In this document: positions 10,330 to 20,363 of the stretch, in pieces
Numbering within the stretch: the first letter of the stretch is position 1
Layout: each line of letters begins with the position of its first letter
Source: Adenanthera pavonina
Taxonomy: Eukaryota > Streptophyta > Magnoliopsida > Fabales > Fabaceae
Direction of reading: 5' to 3'
DNA: 64,000 nt
Assembly (NCBI GenBank): GCA_026686845.1
Contig: JAIVEN010000008.1
Coordinates: 19,188,501 to 19,252,500 of the forward strand
Program-made: the position numbers and the translations under genes
The notes under the pieces: model-generated
What the model saw: the letters and a program-made list of their open reading frames with translations, nothing else
The model's database searches: none
Told to the model about the DNA's origin: nothing

Positions 10330-10967
10330 AAAAATATTAAGTCTCATACCTATAGCATTTATATATTTATTCCTATTAGTTAGAAGATATTTCCATCTCA
10401 ACTTGAGATCATTGATTACCCTAAAATATATAGTATCACAATTGGGACTTTCTTGCTTAAAGATAACATCATTCTTGGCTAGCCATATTGCTTAAATAGC
10501 TACACAAAACATAGCCACTCTGATATTGTAAATATGTCAATTTTTGTGTTGGATTGAATGAAAACATGGTGCCCCGTCTTAAATCTAGAAGAGCCTATAT
10601 CAAAATCCACCCATTACATTTAGTTCTTTAGTATGCCACAAGAGAAATTAAATTAAAAAAAGAGATGATCCCTAGTTTTAGTATATGTATCACAGAATAC
10701 ACAATGGTCATTTTGAAGCATATTCATTTTCACCAATCTATCTTTGGTGGACAATCTATTATGAAAAGTGAGCTAAGCAATGAAAGACACTTTAGGAAAA
10801 GAATACTCATTCCAGATGATGCACTTCCATGAGACAAGAGGGTAGGAGGAATGAAAGCTAGAGTACACCATTTGTGTTCTTTTCCTTTTAGGACTCATCG
10901 GTAACTTTGTGAACTCAGGTTCAAGGAAATGAATCATAAATTCATCCATTGTTTTAAGAAAATTCAA
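10330..10967 (-). pseudogene. LINE ORF2 zinc-binding (zf-RVT) C-terminal part
   Basis: Minus-strand text reads SWKCIIWNEYSFPKVSFIAW, LTFHNRLSTKDRLVKMNM, then CVFCDTYTKTRDHLFF. This is the zf-RVT domain that follows RT in plant LINEs, with a CxxC and downstream His intact. The reading continues with decayed text to about 10330. Unlike the LINE at 39 kb, no RNase H domain is recognisable after it. The large open frame on the opposite strand (10082-10495) is a shadow. Confidence 0.7.
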
Positions 10968-11195
10968 CCACTACCAAGAATCAGTAGATTTAGAGGTTAC
11001 TTGCCATATAAAGCAATTTTTCAGTTAACATTCTTTTACTAATTTGCTCCATGCAGAACAAGTTGAGTCTAATGCTAAGTCAAGAAGCAAATTAGATAAA
11101 GTTGTTTTATTCCAAGCTAGCAACTCCTTAAAGCCTAGGCCACCTTTGTCTTTAGAATGGCAAACTGCATTCAAAGATATTGGACTCTTCCTACT

Positions 11196-12436
11196 TCATT
11201 CCACACCTGACCAAAGAAAGTTTCTACAAATCGATTGAATTCGGTGAAGTACTTCTTGTGGAAGAGAGAAAAATTGACTCCAAAATCTTTGTATGCTTAA
11301 TAGAATAGAGAAAATTAATTGGATTCTGCCAGCATAACTGAAATGTCTAGTAGTCCAATGTTTAATATTACTCACCATCATTGCAATCAATGCTTCAAAA
11401 ATTTTTCTCTTTCACATCATGACACTCTACCTAGATAGATAGTGCTTTTCCTGGCATTGATGGTTAACCTATATGCTATAGAGAATTTTTTAAGAGTGAT
11501 TTGAATAATGATCACTGAAGTAATATCAACCTTGCAGAAGACTAACAAATCATCAGCAAAACTGATATGATTTAATTGTACTCTATGGCATTTTGGATGG
11601 AATTTGAATCCTTTTGGTATGGAAGCCACTTGCAGCAATCTATTTAAATATTCCTTTCCTAACACAAAAAGGTAAGGAGACATAAGATCTCTTGCCTAAT
11701 CACTTTCCCTATGGGAAAATAGCCCTCCAGGCCTCCATTGATATTAATTGAATATTTGGCAGTTCATACACAGGTAAGCTCCCAGTCAATCAATATAGAA
11801 TTAAATCTCAATCCTTCCAAGACTTCCTTTAAGAACTCCCACTTAATAGAATCATAAGCCTTATGCAAATCAATCTTAAAAGTGCATCAATGGGGAGATG
11901 TTTTTCTAAGAATAACCTTTAAGAATTCCAGGGCTAAAGAGGATATTGATCTCTATTGTACAAAAGCCCCTTGGATGCCACCCACAATATGTTGTAGTAC
12001 CTTGGTTAACCTACTAGAAATAATCTTAGTGATTATTTTATAGATCATATTGCAACAAGAATCTAGTCGGAAGTCCTTAACCTATGGTGGCTTCTCAATT
12101 TTTTGGGATTAGGGACACTACTGTGGCATTGATCTGATGTAACATTTTCCCATTTATGAAAAAGTCCTGTACAGCTTCTATAACTAAAGGACCAATGATT
12201 CCCCAACACTTTTCGAAGAATAATGCATTGAAACCATATGGCCCTAGAGCTTTTGAATCCCCAATGGAGAAAATTACTTGCTTAATTTCTTTTTCAGATA
12301 CATTAACTATCAACTCCTCATTCATTCTATCTAAAACTAGTGGACCCATTCGAATTACCTCTAAATCTATTAGGCAAACAGGACTAGAAGAACCCAATAA
12401 TTTCTTATAGAACTCAATAACATGCTTGATTATCAC
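11196..12436 (-). pseudogene. LINE ORF2 reverse transcriptase domain
   Basis: Pieces in order on the minus strand: 12436-12095 (EFYKKLLG, then VIFSIGDSKALGPYGFNALFF, the conserved start of LINE RT, and VVSLIPKN); about 11880-11820 (FKIDLHKAYDSIKWEFL, motif A with its aspartate); 11683-11417 (SPYLFVLGKEYLNRLL, then HISFADDLLVFCK, motif C with the catalytic FADD); 11390-11196 (HWTTRHFSYAGRIQLI, the conserved post-RT segment). The pieces are in different frames, with stops between them, so the enzyme is not made. Confidence 0.82.
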
Positions 12437-12679
12437 ATATCTATCAGTCAGCCTTTGTCCATTTTCATCTATTAAAAGATGAATATTATTGGATTTTCTT
12501 ATATGTTTTACCTATGCATGGAAAAAGGCTGAATTATCATCTCCTTCTTGTAGCCACTAAGCCTGAGCTTGTTGTTTCAATTGATTATAATATAATCTAT
12601 TCGCTTCAACAAAACCTTGCAAGTAAACCTTCTCTTGAGCTATTATACCTCAATTGAATCTATCGACTTCCAAACCTGT

Positions 12680-13592
12680 CTACACTTGCTCTAATTTATC
12701 CTTAGCATCCTCCATTTTCTGCTTTAGAATCATAAACTTCTCAGAATTTAATTTCTTTAGATTGTCTTTAAGAATCTTTAGTTTGGTTACCAATAGGAAC
12801 ATAACACATCCTTGAACTTCCTCATTCCTCACTTCAAGCATAATCAGTAAGAATCTAGCATCCTCCATACAAATATTTTTAAATTTGAATAGAACACTAA
12901 AAGCTTTTGGGGTCTTCAATAACCTAACAATAGTCGGGCAATGATCTGAAATGCCTAGAGAGGCAAAATCAACAATTGCGTCTTGAAACAACAGTAGCCA
13001 TCTATCATTAACCACAGCTCTATGTAATTTGTAATAAGTATGTTTCTTATTCCAAGTTATATAGTTGCCACTAAATTTCAAATCTTGCAAATTGTTGTAA
13101 TCAAACACATCAGATAGTTCTCTACCAACATGGCATTGTGCTCTTGATTCCACCTGCTTCTCATTAGCATCTAAAACCACATTGAAATCCCTAACTAAAG
13201 TCCAAGGGTTAGTCATCCCTTGTGCTATATGGTTAATGTCCACCCAGAGTTGTTTCTTTTTCTCATAATTCTTATGGGCATAGATAAATGTTACAAAAAG
13301 GCAAGGCATCTACATCATTACTAGAGAGAACTTTACAGTGTATAAATTGATCTGACATATGAAGGACTAAGACAGACACATCCTAAATTTTCCAAAGAAC
13401 CATGATTCAGCAATTCTTTTCATAGTGAATGTTAGAGGCCAAATTCCAGTTTTTCTAAAATCTTCTAACAATATCATGCCAATTGTTATCCCTAATCTGA
13501 GTCTCCAAAATAGCAAATTGTCGGGCAACAACTTGTTTGAGGGAGTCATTTAATCCCCTTATATTCCACGCAGCTATGTTTAAACTATCCAT
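12680..13592 (-). pseudogene. LINE ORF2 endonuclease domain
   Basis: The domain nicks target DNA to prime reverse transcription. It starts at MDSLNIAAWNIRGLNDSLKQ (13592), the standard opening of plant L1 ORF2. After a damaged stretch (stops and shifts at about 13440-13310) it continues in one open frame from 13309 to 12680. There FVTFIYAHKNYEKKKQLW, PWTLVRDFNVVLDANEK, the YITWNKKH stretch and LGISDHCPTIVRL match the exonuclease-endonuclease-phosphatase fold. SDH carries the catalytic Asp-His pair. RDFN stands where the family has GDFN. The frame ends in the lysine-rich linker to reverse transcriptase. Confidence 0.82.
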
Positions 13593-13842
13593 CTGGCCTT
13601 ACAACTTATGGGTGAGTATCAAGACCTTCTTGCAACCCATTTTGCTTAGCACTACTCAATTCTAGCTACTTTATTCGCTTACTTTTGCTTTTCTTACTCC
13701 CTTTCTTTGATCCCACATGCTGCCACTAAAAAAGTAAAAAAAAATAAAAATTTTAAATCTAGATCATCTAAATTTGATTTAGACGGCCAAAATGCAATGA
13801 GCACATGGTGCTATCACCCTAATGACCGCCAAATGAGGATTC

Positions 13843-15880
13843 CTTTACATTCCTATCTCTTATAAAATTTAATTAAATATTCTTTATTTAAACTCTTATA
13901 AATCCAATGCAAGCTTTAGCTGGCTTTACTATTAGTTATACTTAGTGGCTCAATGTAGTGCTGATGTTCGAATTAAGGCCTATTTGGTACATGATAAAGT
14001 TACTTTGCACCATGGAAATATAAGAATGCTAAGTGTGTACGCAGTAAAAGAGAAAACTAAATATGTTTTAGTTATATCTTTTGTTGATTTAATGACATAA
14101 AAATATATTCTTTTTTATTTGTATGTATCACATCTGAAAATTACATGTTTTATTTATAGATATTAAGATATAATACATGTTTGAATGTCAAAATTTAGAA
14201 TTATATCTAGCAATTTTTGTTAAATTTTAAGTTTCAACAATTTCAAGAGTGATTCATATAAACAAATGAAAAGAGAGATATTTAAAATTGACCTTAATTC
14301 ATATTTGAATGTGAGAATATCATTATTGTGTGTGATACTTAGAGTGTTTAACCGAACCAAACGTCGTAAGACACAGGTATTACAAATATCAATGCACTTA
14401 TGTATACCATGCCCCTAGAAAAATTCTTAGGGTTATTAGATGTGCTACTTCCATAAAATAGTTGCGGCATCATATATGCATGAAATAATATTTGTATATG
14501 GTACAACAAATCATAATCCTTGAATTTGACCCAAAAAAAAAAAAGAATTAGAAGATGATATTTATATATGAGACAAATGTCACAAATCTTGATCCTTGAA
14601 TTAGGAGGGGGAAAAAGAGGTATTTTAGAATATCTCATATTTTTTTAATTCACCTTCTTTATCCTCATCATTCCAGCACTTGAACTCATGACCCCAAGAT
14701 TAAATATTTAGGGCTCACCAGAGAGACAAAGTATGCTGGTGGTTCTTAGTGTCCACTTTTATTTATTTGGCTAAATTTTTAGTGTAAGCCCAGCCTGTGT
14801 TATCAGAAATATGGCTTTAGGGCTTAAAAATGAGTACAATTGGGCTCAATAATGGGCCTCTCCCATAAGGCACGCGCAATAGTGCCACGACATATATATG
14901 TTTGCGATGAAATCATGTTCTTTATTATAGAGTTATTACATAATAAAATAATAGAAGAAAAGACAAATGATTCCTCTATGGAGCTTTTTTTTTTTGTTGC
15001 TTTATCAACATTCTCATCGATCCATAACCAAATTATTTGAGCCGCTTCCGATTAGTATTTAATTAGTTTATATATTTCGGAGTTTGAGAAGATGTCATGG
15101 CATGGAAGCTGTAATTTACTCTTACAGCATTATTATAAAGGAATTTTACTTTTTCAAGCATTTAGAAAACTATTTTATAAAACGTTTGAGTTTAAAAAAA
15201 TTTAAAATCTCTAAGATGTATTTATTATATATTAATATAAAGATATTGATGGTTTCACATGTTTTATCTTAAATATTATTGCATGTAAATTTTAAAATGC
15301 AATTGATTTTTTTAAATAAAAAGAATCCATGTATTATGTAAACAAGAGATAATTTATTATATCATAGGAAAAAAGAAAAAGGGAGAAGAGCGGTATTTTA
15401 GAATACCTCTATTTGGAAGAAGTATTTGTGATGTTTGGATGGAAGAGCCGAATGTCCTAGACTACGTATTGCTGGACTGTTTAAATTCTTTTTTTTTAAT
15501 TATGTATGATGTATGATTAATTAGTATGTGCTCGCGCGTATAAATAATTTTTTATCTAAGACAGTTCCATTATTTACACTGGAAAGTCATAAGTCGTCCC
15601 TCATGGGTATGCTAGCGCTTGAACCTTTTTACCAACCATAAATTTCTATTTGGATGGCATTTCTTCAACTTATACATTTCTCTTAACTAAATCAGGAATT
15701 TCTGCTTTTAAAGTTCTTGCTGATCGTCACTACTTTCTTGAAATCGATGATCATACGTGTGGGTGGTCTCAGAAACACTATATTTTTGACCTCATTCATT
15801 GTACTATTTATGAAGATTAAAAATATTAATTATAAAATATTTACTTTAGAAGTTTTAACTATCATGCATTATTAATAAAA
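13843..15880. repeat. Repeat block, copy A, right part
   Basis: This stretch aligns with 20625-20790 and 22270-23600 (copy B), and its part 14617-15060 aligns with 18435-18930 (copy C). Shared words include AACCGAACCAAAC, GGGTTATTAGATGTGCTA, GGGCTCAATAA.GG and GATTCCTCTATGGA. Two palindromes of the form GAGGTATTTTAGAATACCTC bound an inner unit of about 790 bp (14617-14636 and 15390-15409). The last 75 bp (15805-15880) match 20290-20355. No coding region is seen; the reading frames present are short and not shared between copies. Confidence 0.72.
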
Positions 15881-16740
15881 AAAAAAATGTGTTATTTGTC
15901 ATCTTTTTTTTATGGACTAAAAGCATCCCATTAATAGCAAAGACTCATTTTTTTTTAAAGGTATTGAAGACATATATTCTTTCCAAGTAAATTTGTTCCA
16001 TATATATAAATGTTAAGAATTGAACTTTAATTACTTGTTTAAGGATTACTTCTCATTTCCAATGCCTCCATTTTGTAATAATCTTTTCATCTACCGAATC
16101 TTACTACTAAGTGAAATAAAAAGTCATTTTGTAATCATATTTTCATCCACGGAATCTTACTACCAAGTGAAATAAAAGGAAACAAGAAAAAACAGAGGTA
16201 TTTTAATTTGCTTAAGAAAATTCGGTTTTCTTTTGTTCGAGATTTGTTTATTCTACAATTAAAAATTATTTTATCCAAATTTACAAGCGATCCAATAATA
16301 TGTTATATGCAAGATAACGTCTTTTTATAGGATTATTTTTCAGAAAGTTTATGTCTTAATATATATATTAAATCCATCTGCAAATAATTTCAAGAATATA
16401 TTCTCCATGTATAGGCGTAGTTTATTTACGAAAATAAATTTCTTTATATAATATTTCAAAATTTAAAATACTAACCAAAATAAAAAAGAACGCATATTTA
16501 TACCATGAAGCCAAAATTTCACCACTCTATTACTCTCTATACAATCAAATATAATTGTAACCTAGGGTAAGAGATGCATCAATACATGTTGGTAGACATC
16601 TTTCTCGTTCCCCTATTGGAATTGAATTTTAATTTTTAATTCATTTAATGCTACAATTTCAATATGTGTACAAAACAATGCACATTTTAAAAATATAAAA
16701 AGAGAGATGTTTTGAAATTCCTCATTATGAAAGGAGGTCG
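15881..16740. other. AT-rich stretch without recognisable gene
   Basis: Low-complexity AT-rich DNA with no coding pattern. A direct repeat of about 30 bp built on AATCTTACTACTAAGTGAAATAAAA occurs around 16095 and 16155 (second copy with CTACCAAG). One GAGGTATTTTA half-palindrome lies near 16195. Confidence 0.5.
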
Positions 16741-16799
16741 TAGAATCATCACATCCATATCATCATCATCATGATCATAGTCACTCCAGCTCTAGAGCC

Positions 16800-17215
16800 C
16801 GTATCGAACATGATTCAAGAATAGGAAAGCAGCGAACCATGGAGGTAGAGGAAAGCTAGAGTTGAAATCAATCCCTAATGGTTCAAAAATTTTGGAATCC
16901 ATCCCTGTACTTCGCAACGGAGAAACCGTTGGTCCCCAAGCTATTTGTGCTCCCCTGTACAAGCTTCTGGATCCAAAAGTCCACTGAGAAAATCAAATGA
17001 TATAGATGTTGATGATGTTTCAATTGGTCAGATGTGTGCTCCCATCTCTGCAAAAGCCTAAGACGACTAGACACACTAAAAGAGTTTCATCTGAATCTAG
17101 TAGTCCCGGTTTGTCTATCTCACCCTCAACACTCAGTTTGCAAGCTAGCAAAAGCTATAAAGCAAGAGAAGTTGGGATAAATGCAACTGCAATTTTAATT
17201 TCTTTATGCTAGGTA
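16800..17215 (+). pseudogene. Exon-like relic of an unrecognised gene
   Basis: The base composition rises and the sequence reads like codons in short blocks. 16872 onward gives IPNGSKILESIPVLRNGE, then TVGPQAICAPLYKLLDPKV before a stop. A second block in the same frame, DIDVDDVSIGQMCAPISAKA, starts near 16998. A third, shifted, gives KTTRHTKRVSSESSSPGLSI and ends ATAILISLC at 17212. I do not recognise the protein. The serine-rich tail suggests a nuclear or regulatory protein, but that is a guess. It may be a captured gene scrap or a decayed host exon; the lack of one frame argues against a live gene. Confidence 0.35.
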
Positions 17216-17649
17216 AAATTAATATACTTTCATTCTTATTCAACTAATTTGGATACTAAATGGTGGTGAACCTCAAGCATGAATAACATTTAGTTCTTTA
17301 TAGTTGTTAGACATCTGAATGTGTGAAAACTTCTTCCCAGATTTCTGACAATGATGCTTTTCAGTCTAAAGCTTGAAGTCTCCCATCAACAATCAAGCAG
17401 TAAAAATTTGATTCACTGTCTATATTGTTGCTTTTTGCATATTTCCTTTTATTTTCTACTCTTGTATTTTGGCTTATGTTTTTTTGTCTTGACTTAAGAA
17501 CTATAGCTGTGTTTTGAATCCAGTTTGAATGGGTACTTTTACTAAATTTGTTATACCAACAAATTCTTCCTTTTTTGTTGATTTATGCTCATCGAATCTA
17601 AAGTGATGGTACGTGGAATGATAGATGTTTTAGAATTAAGGATGTACAT

Positions 17650-17900
17650 ATCAGTTAGTATATTATTCCTCTTTTGTTTCCACAGATAAATTGTGATATG
17701 GCGAAACAGTTAATTAGTATGATTTCTAGCAACACTACGATGACTTGTGGGCAATATGAAGGCATTAGTTTCCCACGTAAAAAGCCTTTCTTTTTTTGCC
17801 TTTTCATTTTTCCTAATAGAAAACCCTTTGACCCGTTTTCTCTTAACATCAAATACTTAAGCTAACTTTATGTTAAAATCAAAGAAGAGGCATGGTGAAG
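17650..17900 (+). other. Possible exon after a splice-acceptor-like tract
   Basis: A pyrimidine tract ending TTTGTTTCCACAG (17674-17686) is followed by INCDMAKQLISMISSNTTMT and CGQYEGISFPRKK, open to 17862. It could be a downstream exon of the relic at 16.8-17.2 kb. No homology is recognised. A 28 bp segment at 17869-17896 (TATGTTAAAATCAAAGAAGA start) is repeated at 18244-18271 with one difference. Confidence 0.25.
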
Positions 17901-18420
17901 ATGATTGAACCGTAAGGGGATTATAAGACCTGATTTTGGTATTATAGCCAAATATTCTGAATTTAATTCAATAGTAATTGATGAATTTTTTCCCTTACAA
18001 TATCTTTAAACAATCCATTTTATCAAAAAAAAAATGCCTATTTCTTTGGTATCAAGAAAATATGTATATTTTTTATAGGAAAACATTTTTTTCCAGTACA
18101 AAATTCTGGAAAATATATATTTATAGTCAAAAAAGATTTTCCAACAACTATAGTGAATTATTTTTTTATAAAAAATGTAAAAACAAATAAGAAGTTTGTA
18201 TTTTCCTTTTTACTTTAAGCAAATTTCATATACTAAAATCATATATGTTAAAATCAAAGAAGAGGCACGGTTCACAAATCTAGTTAAGAGAAAAATAATA
18301 TTAAATATTTTAAAATTTATTGTATAAATGTTAAAATAAATTATAAAATATTTATAATAATTTTAAATCATTTTATTTTATTATAAAAATTTGAAACGAT
18401 ACAGGATATAATCTTGACTT
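17901..18420. other. AT-rich stretch, nothing recognised
   Basis: Very AT-rich DNA with homopolymer runs. The only structure seen is the second copy (18244-18271) of the 28 bp direct repeat first found at 17869-17896. Confidence 0.5.
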
Positions 18421-18434
18421 CAAAGGGGAGAAAA

Positions 18435-18945
18435 AAGGTGTTTTAGAATACCTTTTTTTTTAACTTCACCGTCTTCATCTCCATCACAGTAGCTCTTGAA
18501 CTTAAGACCCGAAGAATAAATCTTTAGGGGCTAAACATGGAGACCAGGAATGCCGGTGGCTCTTAGTTGTCCACTTTTATTTATTCGGCTAAATTTTTCG
18601 TGTAAGTCCAGTATGTGTTGTCAGAAATATGGTTTTGGGGCCTAAAAAGTAGTGCAATTGGGCTCAATAATGGGCCTGTCCCAAAAGGCCGGTGCAATAG
18701 TGCAACTATATATATGATTTCCTTTTTTTTTTTAATTAAAAAACTAGTTGCATGTTTGTGATGAAATCATGCTCTTTATTATATTGAGTCATCACAGGAT
18801 AAATTAATAGAAGAAAAGAGAAATGATTCCTCTATGGAACTTACATTTTTTTTTTTGCTTTATCAACATTCTAATCGATCCATAACCCAATTATTTGAGC
18901 CACTTCCGATTGGTATTTAATTATTTTATGTATTTTAAAACGAAG
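18435..18945. repeat. Repeat block, copy C (partial)
   Basis: It starts at a palindrome variant (AAGGTGTTTTAGAATACCTT, 18435-18454) and aligns closely with 14617-15060 of copy A and with 22802-23270 of copy B, including CCACTTTTATTTATT.GGCTAAATTTT, GGGCTCAATAATGGGCCT and GATTCCTCTATGGA. It is closer to copy A than to copy B by eye. No gene is seen. Confidence 0.72.
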
Positions 18946-18976
18946 TGAAATACAAAATGGCATCTGCAGAAAACCT

Positions 18977-19017
18977 TCTCTCTCTCTCTCTCTCCCCCCC
19001 CCCCCTCTCCCTCTCTC
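18977..19017. repeat. (TC)n microsatellite with C run
   Basis: TCTCTC repeats broken by a run of about ten Cs, then CTC and TCTC repeats. Confidence 0.85.
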
Positions 19018-19077
19018 TCACCAACTTTCGAACACTACCACACGATAATGTCATAAACTATGGATATGCTTCTATAA

Positions 19078-19874
19078 GGACCCGTTTGGTTCATTTCCTA
19101 GGTGCCCATGGAGTAGGAATCCAGATTCTATTCCCATCCTTGGACTGTTTGGTTGGACATGGGATTAGGAATCTGGACTCTCATGGGAATAAAGATGACA
19201 AAAAATTTGGGAGTTAACTTTCCTACTTTGGACCCTGACTTTGTTTATTCCTACTACTAGGAATGGAGACCAAATGACAAAAATGACCTTAATTATGAAA
19301 TATCATTCTTAAAATACCCTTCACAGATTATGTACCTCATTTTCTCTTGAAAATTTTTCATTAATTCATATAAGTTATTTAATGTAATTTTTCTATATGA
19401 TTTTTTTCTCTAAAAATATTTAATTTAAAAAATTTAAAATAAAAAATAATAAGAATTGAAATATACGTAAGTTCCCTTTTATTTTTTATATTACAATTTA
19501 TACTTAGATATTTTTTATTTAATAAAAATAAAAATATGTAAAAACTTAAAATATGAGGTTATTGTCTGAACAAAAAAAAAGATGTCATCGGTTTGTAACT
19601 AAAAAATAAATAAAAAAAAATTACGTTATGAACACAATATTTTAACAATTGATGTTAGGCTAAATTTTTACTTAGGTGCAATTCTGATTTTTTGCACATT
19701 ATTTATATTTCATTCCATCATTTTCTTATGTCCAACCAAACAAATTCAAGTTGTTACCTATGTCTTTTCTATTGTGAACCAAACAAAATTTTGGTTTATA
19801 AGATTGCATTTCATTTCATTCCTAACCATTCCATTCTAATCCATTCCCAATAATTCTACGAACCAAACGGGCCC
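19078..19874. mobile_element. PIF/Harbinger (Tourist-type) MITE, 797 bp, TSD TAA
   Basis: The ends are inverted: GGACCCGTTTGGTTC at the left, GAACCAAACGGGCCC at the right, flanked by TAA on both sides (19075-19077, 19875-19877). A three-base TWA duplication with this end motif is the pattern of Harbinger-derived MITEs. Internal words near the ends are also inverted (GGAATCCAGATTCTATTCCC against CATTCCTAACCATTCCATTC). No transposase is encoded. Confidence 0.8.
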
Positions 19875-19877
19875 TAA

Positions 19878-20363
19878 ATTGTTTTTAAATTCAAAGTTAT
19901 CCAATAATATAACAAAAGAAAGTTATTATGATCAAATTATGGCTTATCTGCAGTAACACAATTCCCTTCGATTGTTTGATATGGATTTTAAAACGTCATA
20001 AACTAACTTATGGTAATACAAAAATTAGTGCGTGCCTGTCCAGTGTCGACGCACACATATATCATAATTTTTCAATATTTTTCATCATATTTTAATAAAC
20101 ACACCACAAAGATCATGTTGGTCCTTGAATATTTATCACCACATTTTCCAATATTTACCACCACAATTTTAAAGTTCAGTATTAAGTCCTTGAATAATCC
20201 TTGCATTTAATACTTTAAGATGTACTTCACATTATCCGGTCTCTTTATTTTTAAAAAATAAATATTAGAAATATTAATAGTAAAAAATTATAACTATAAA
20301 GATTGAAAATATTAATTATGAAAAATTTACCTTAAAAGTTTTAATTATTCTGCATTAAAAATA
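19878..20363. other. AT-rich spacer; end matches copy A
   Basis: No gene is seen. A short inverted motif, GTGCGTGCCTG...GACGCAC, lies at about 20029-20054. The last 70 bp before 20355 (AAGATTGAAAATATTAATTAT region) match 15805-15880, so the end of one repeat unit directly precedes the start of copy B. Confidence 0.45.

Larger units (their letters stand above)
10210..13733 (-). mobile_element. L1-type LINE relic, 5' truncated, minus strand
   Basis: Read on the minus strand this holds the end of a basic ORF1 (GSKKGSKKSKSKR near 13700), then ORF2 with APE-type endonuclease, reverse transcriptase and the zinc-binding domain of plant L1 LINEs. The 5' end lies inside ORF1, so the copy was truncated on insertion. 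The 3' end falls in AT-rich sequence around 10210 and cannot be placed exactly. It is inserted in the middle of the fold-back element. Numerous stops and frameshifts exclude activity. Confidence 0.82.
10012..13842. mobile_element. Fold-back Mutator-like element with LINE inside
   Basis: The ends are inverted copies of each other over about 105 bp: GAATTCTCATTTGG at the left and, reading inward from the right, GAATCCTCATTTGG, followed by related text through CTAGATTTAA. The flanks are nine-base near-repeats (CTTTATCTT at 10003-10011, CTTTACATT at 13843-13851), as for Mutator-type insertion. Copy B of the surrounding repeat (near 20615-20630) shows the unoccupied site, an independent sign that this segment was inserted. 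The original element was probably only about 300 bp, a MITE, and was enlarged by the LINE that landed in its AT-rich centre. No transposase is seen. Confidence 0.7.

Noticed and set aside
10082..10495. 137-codon plus-strand frame
   Set aside because: It is an AT-driven frame over the fold-back terminal repeat and antisense to the LINE tail; its composition is F/I/K/L-rich.
18945..19217. 90-codon frame with Leu/Ser/Pro repeats
   Set aside because: Generated by the TC microsatellite and the start of the Harbinger-type MITE.
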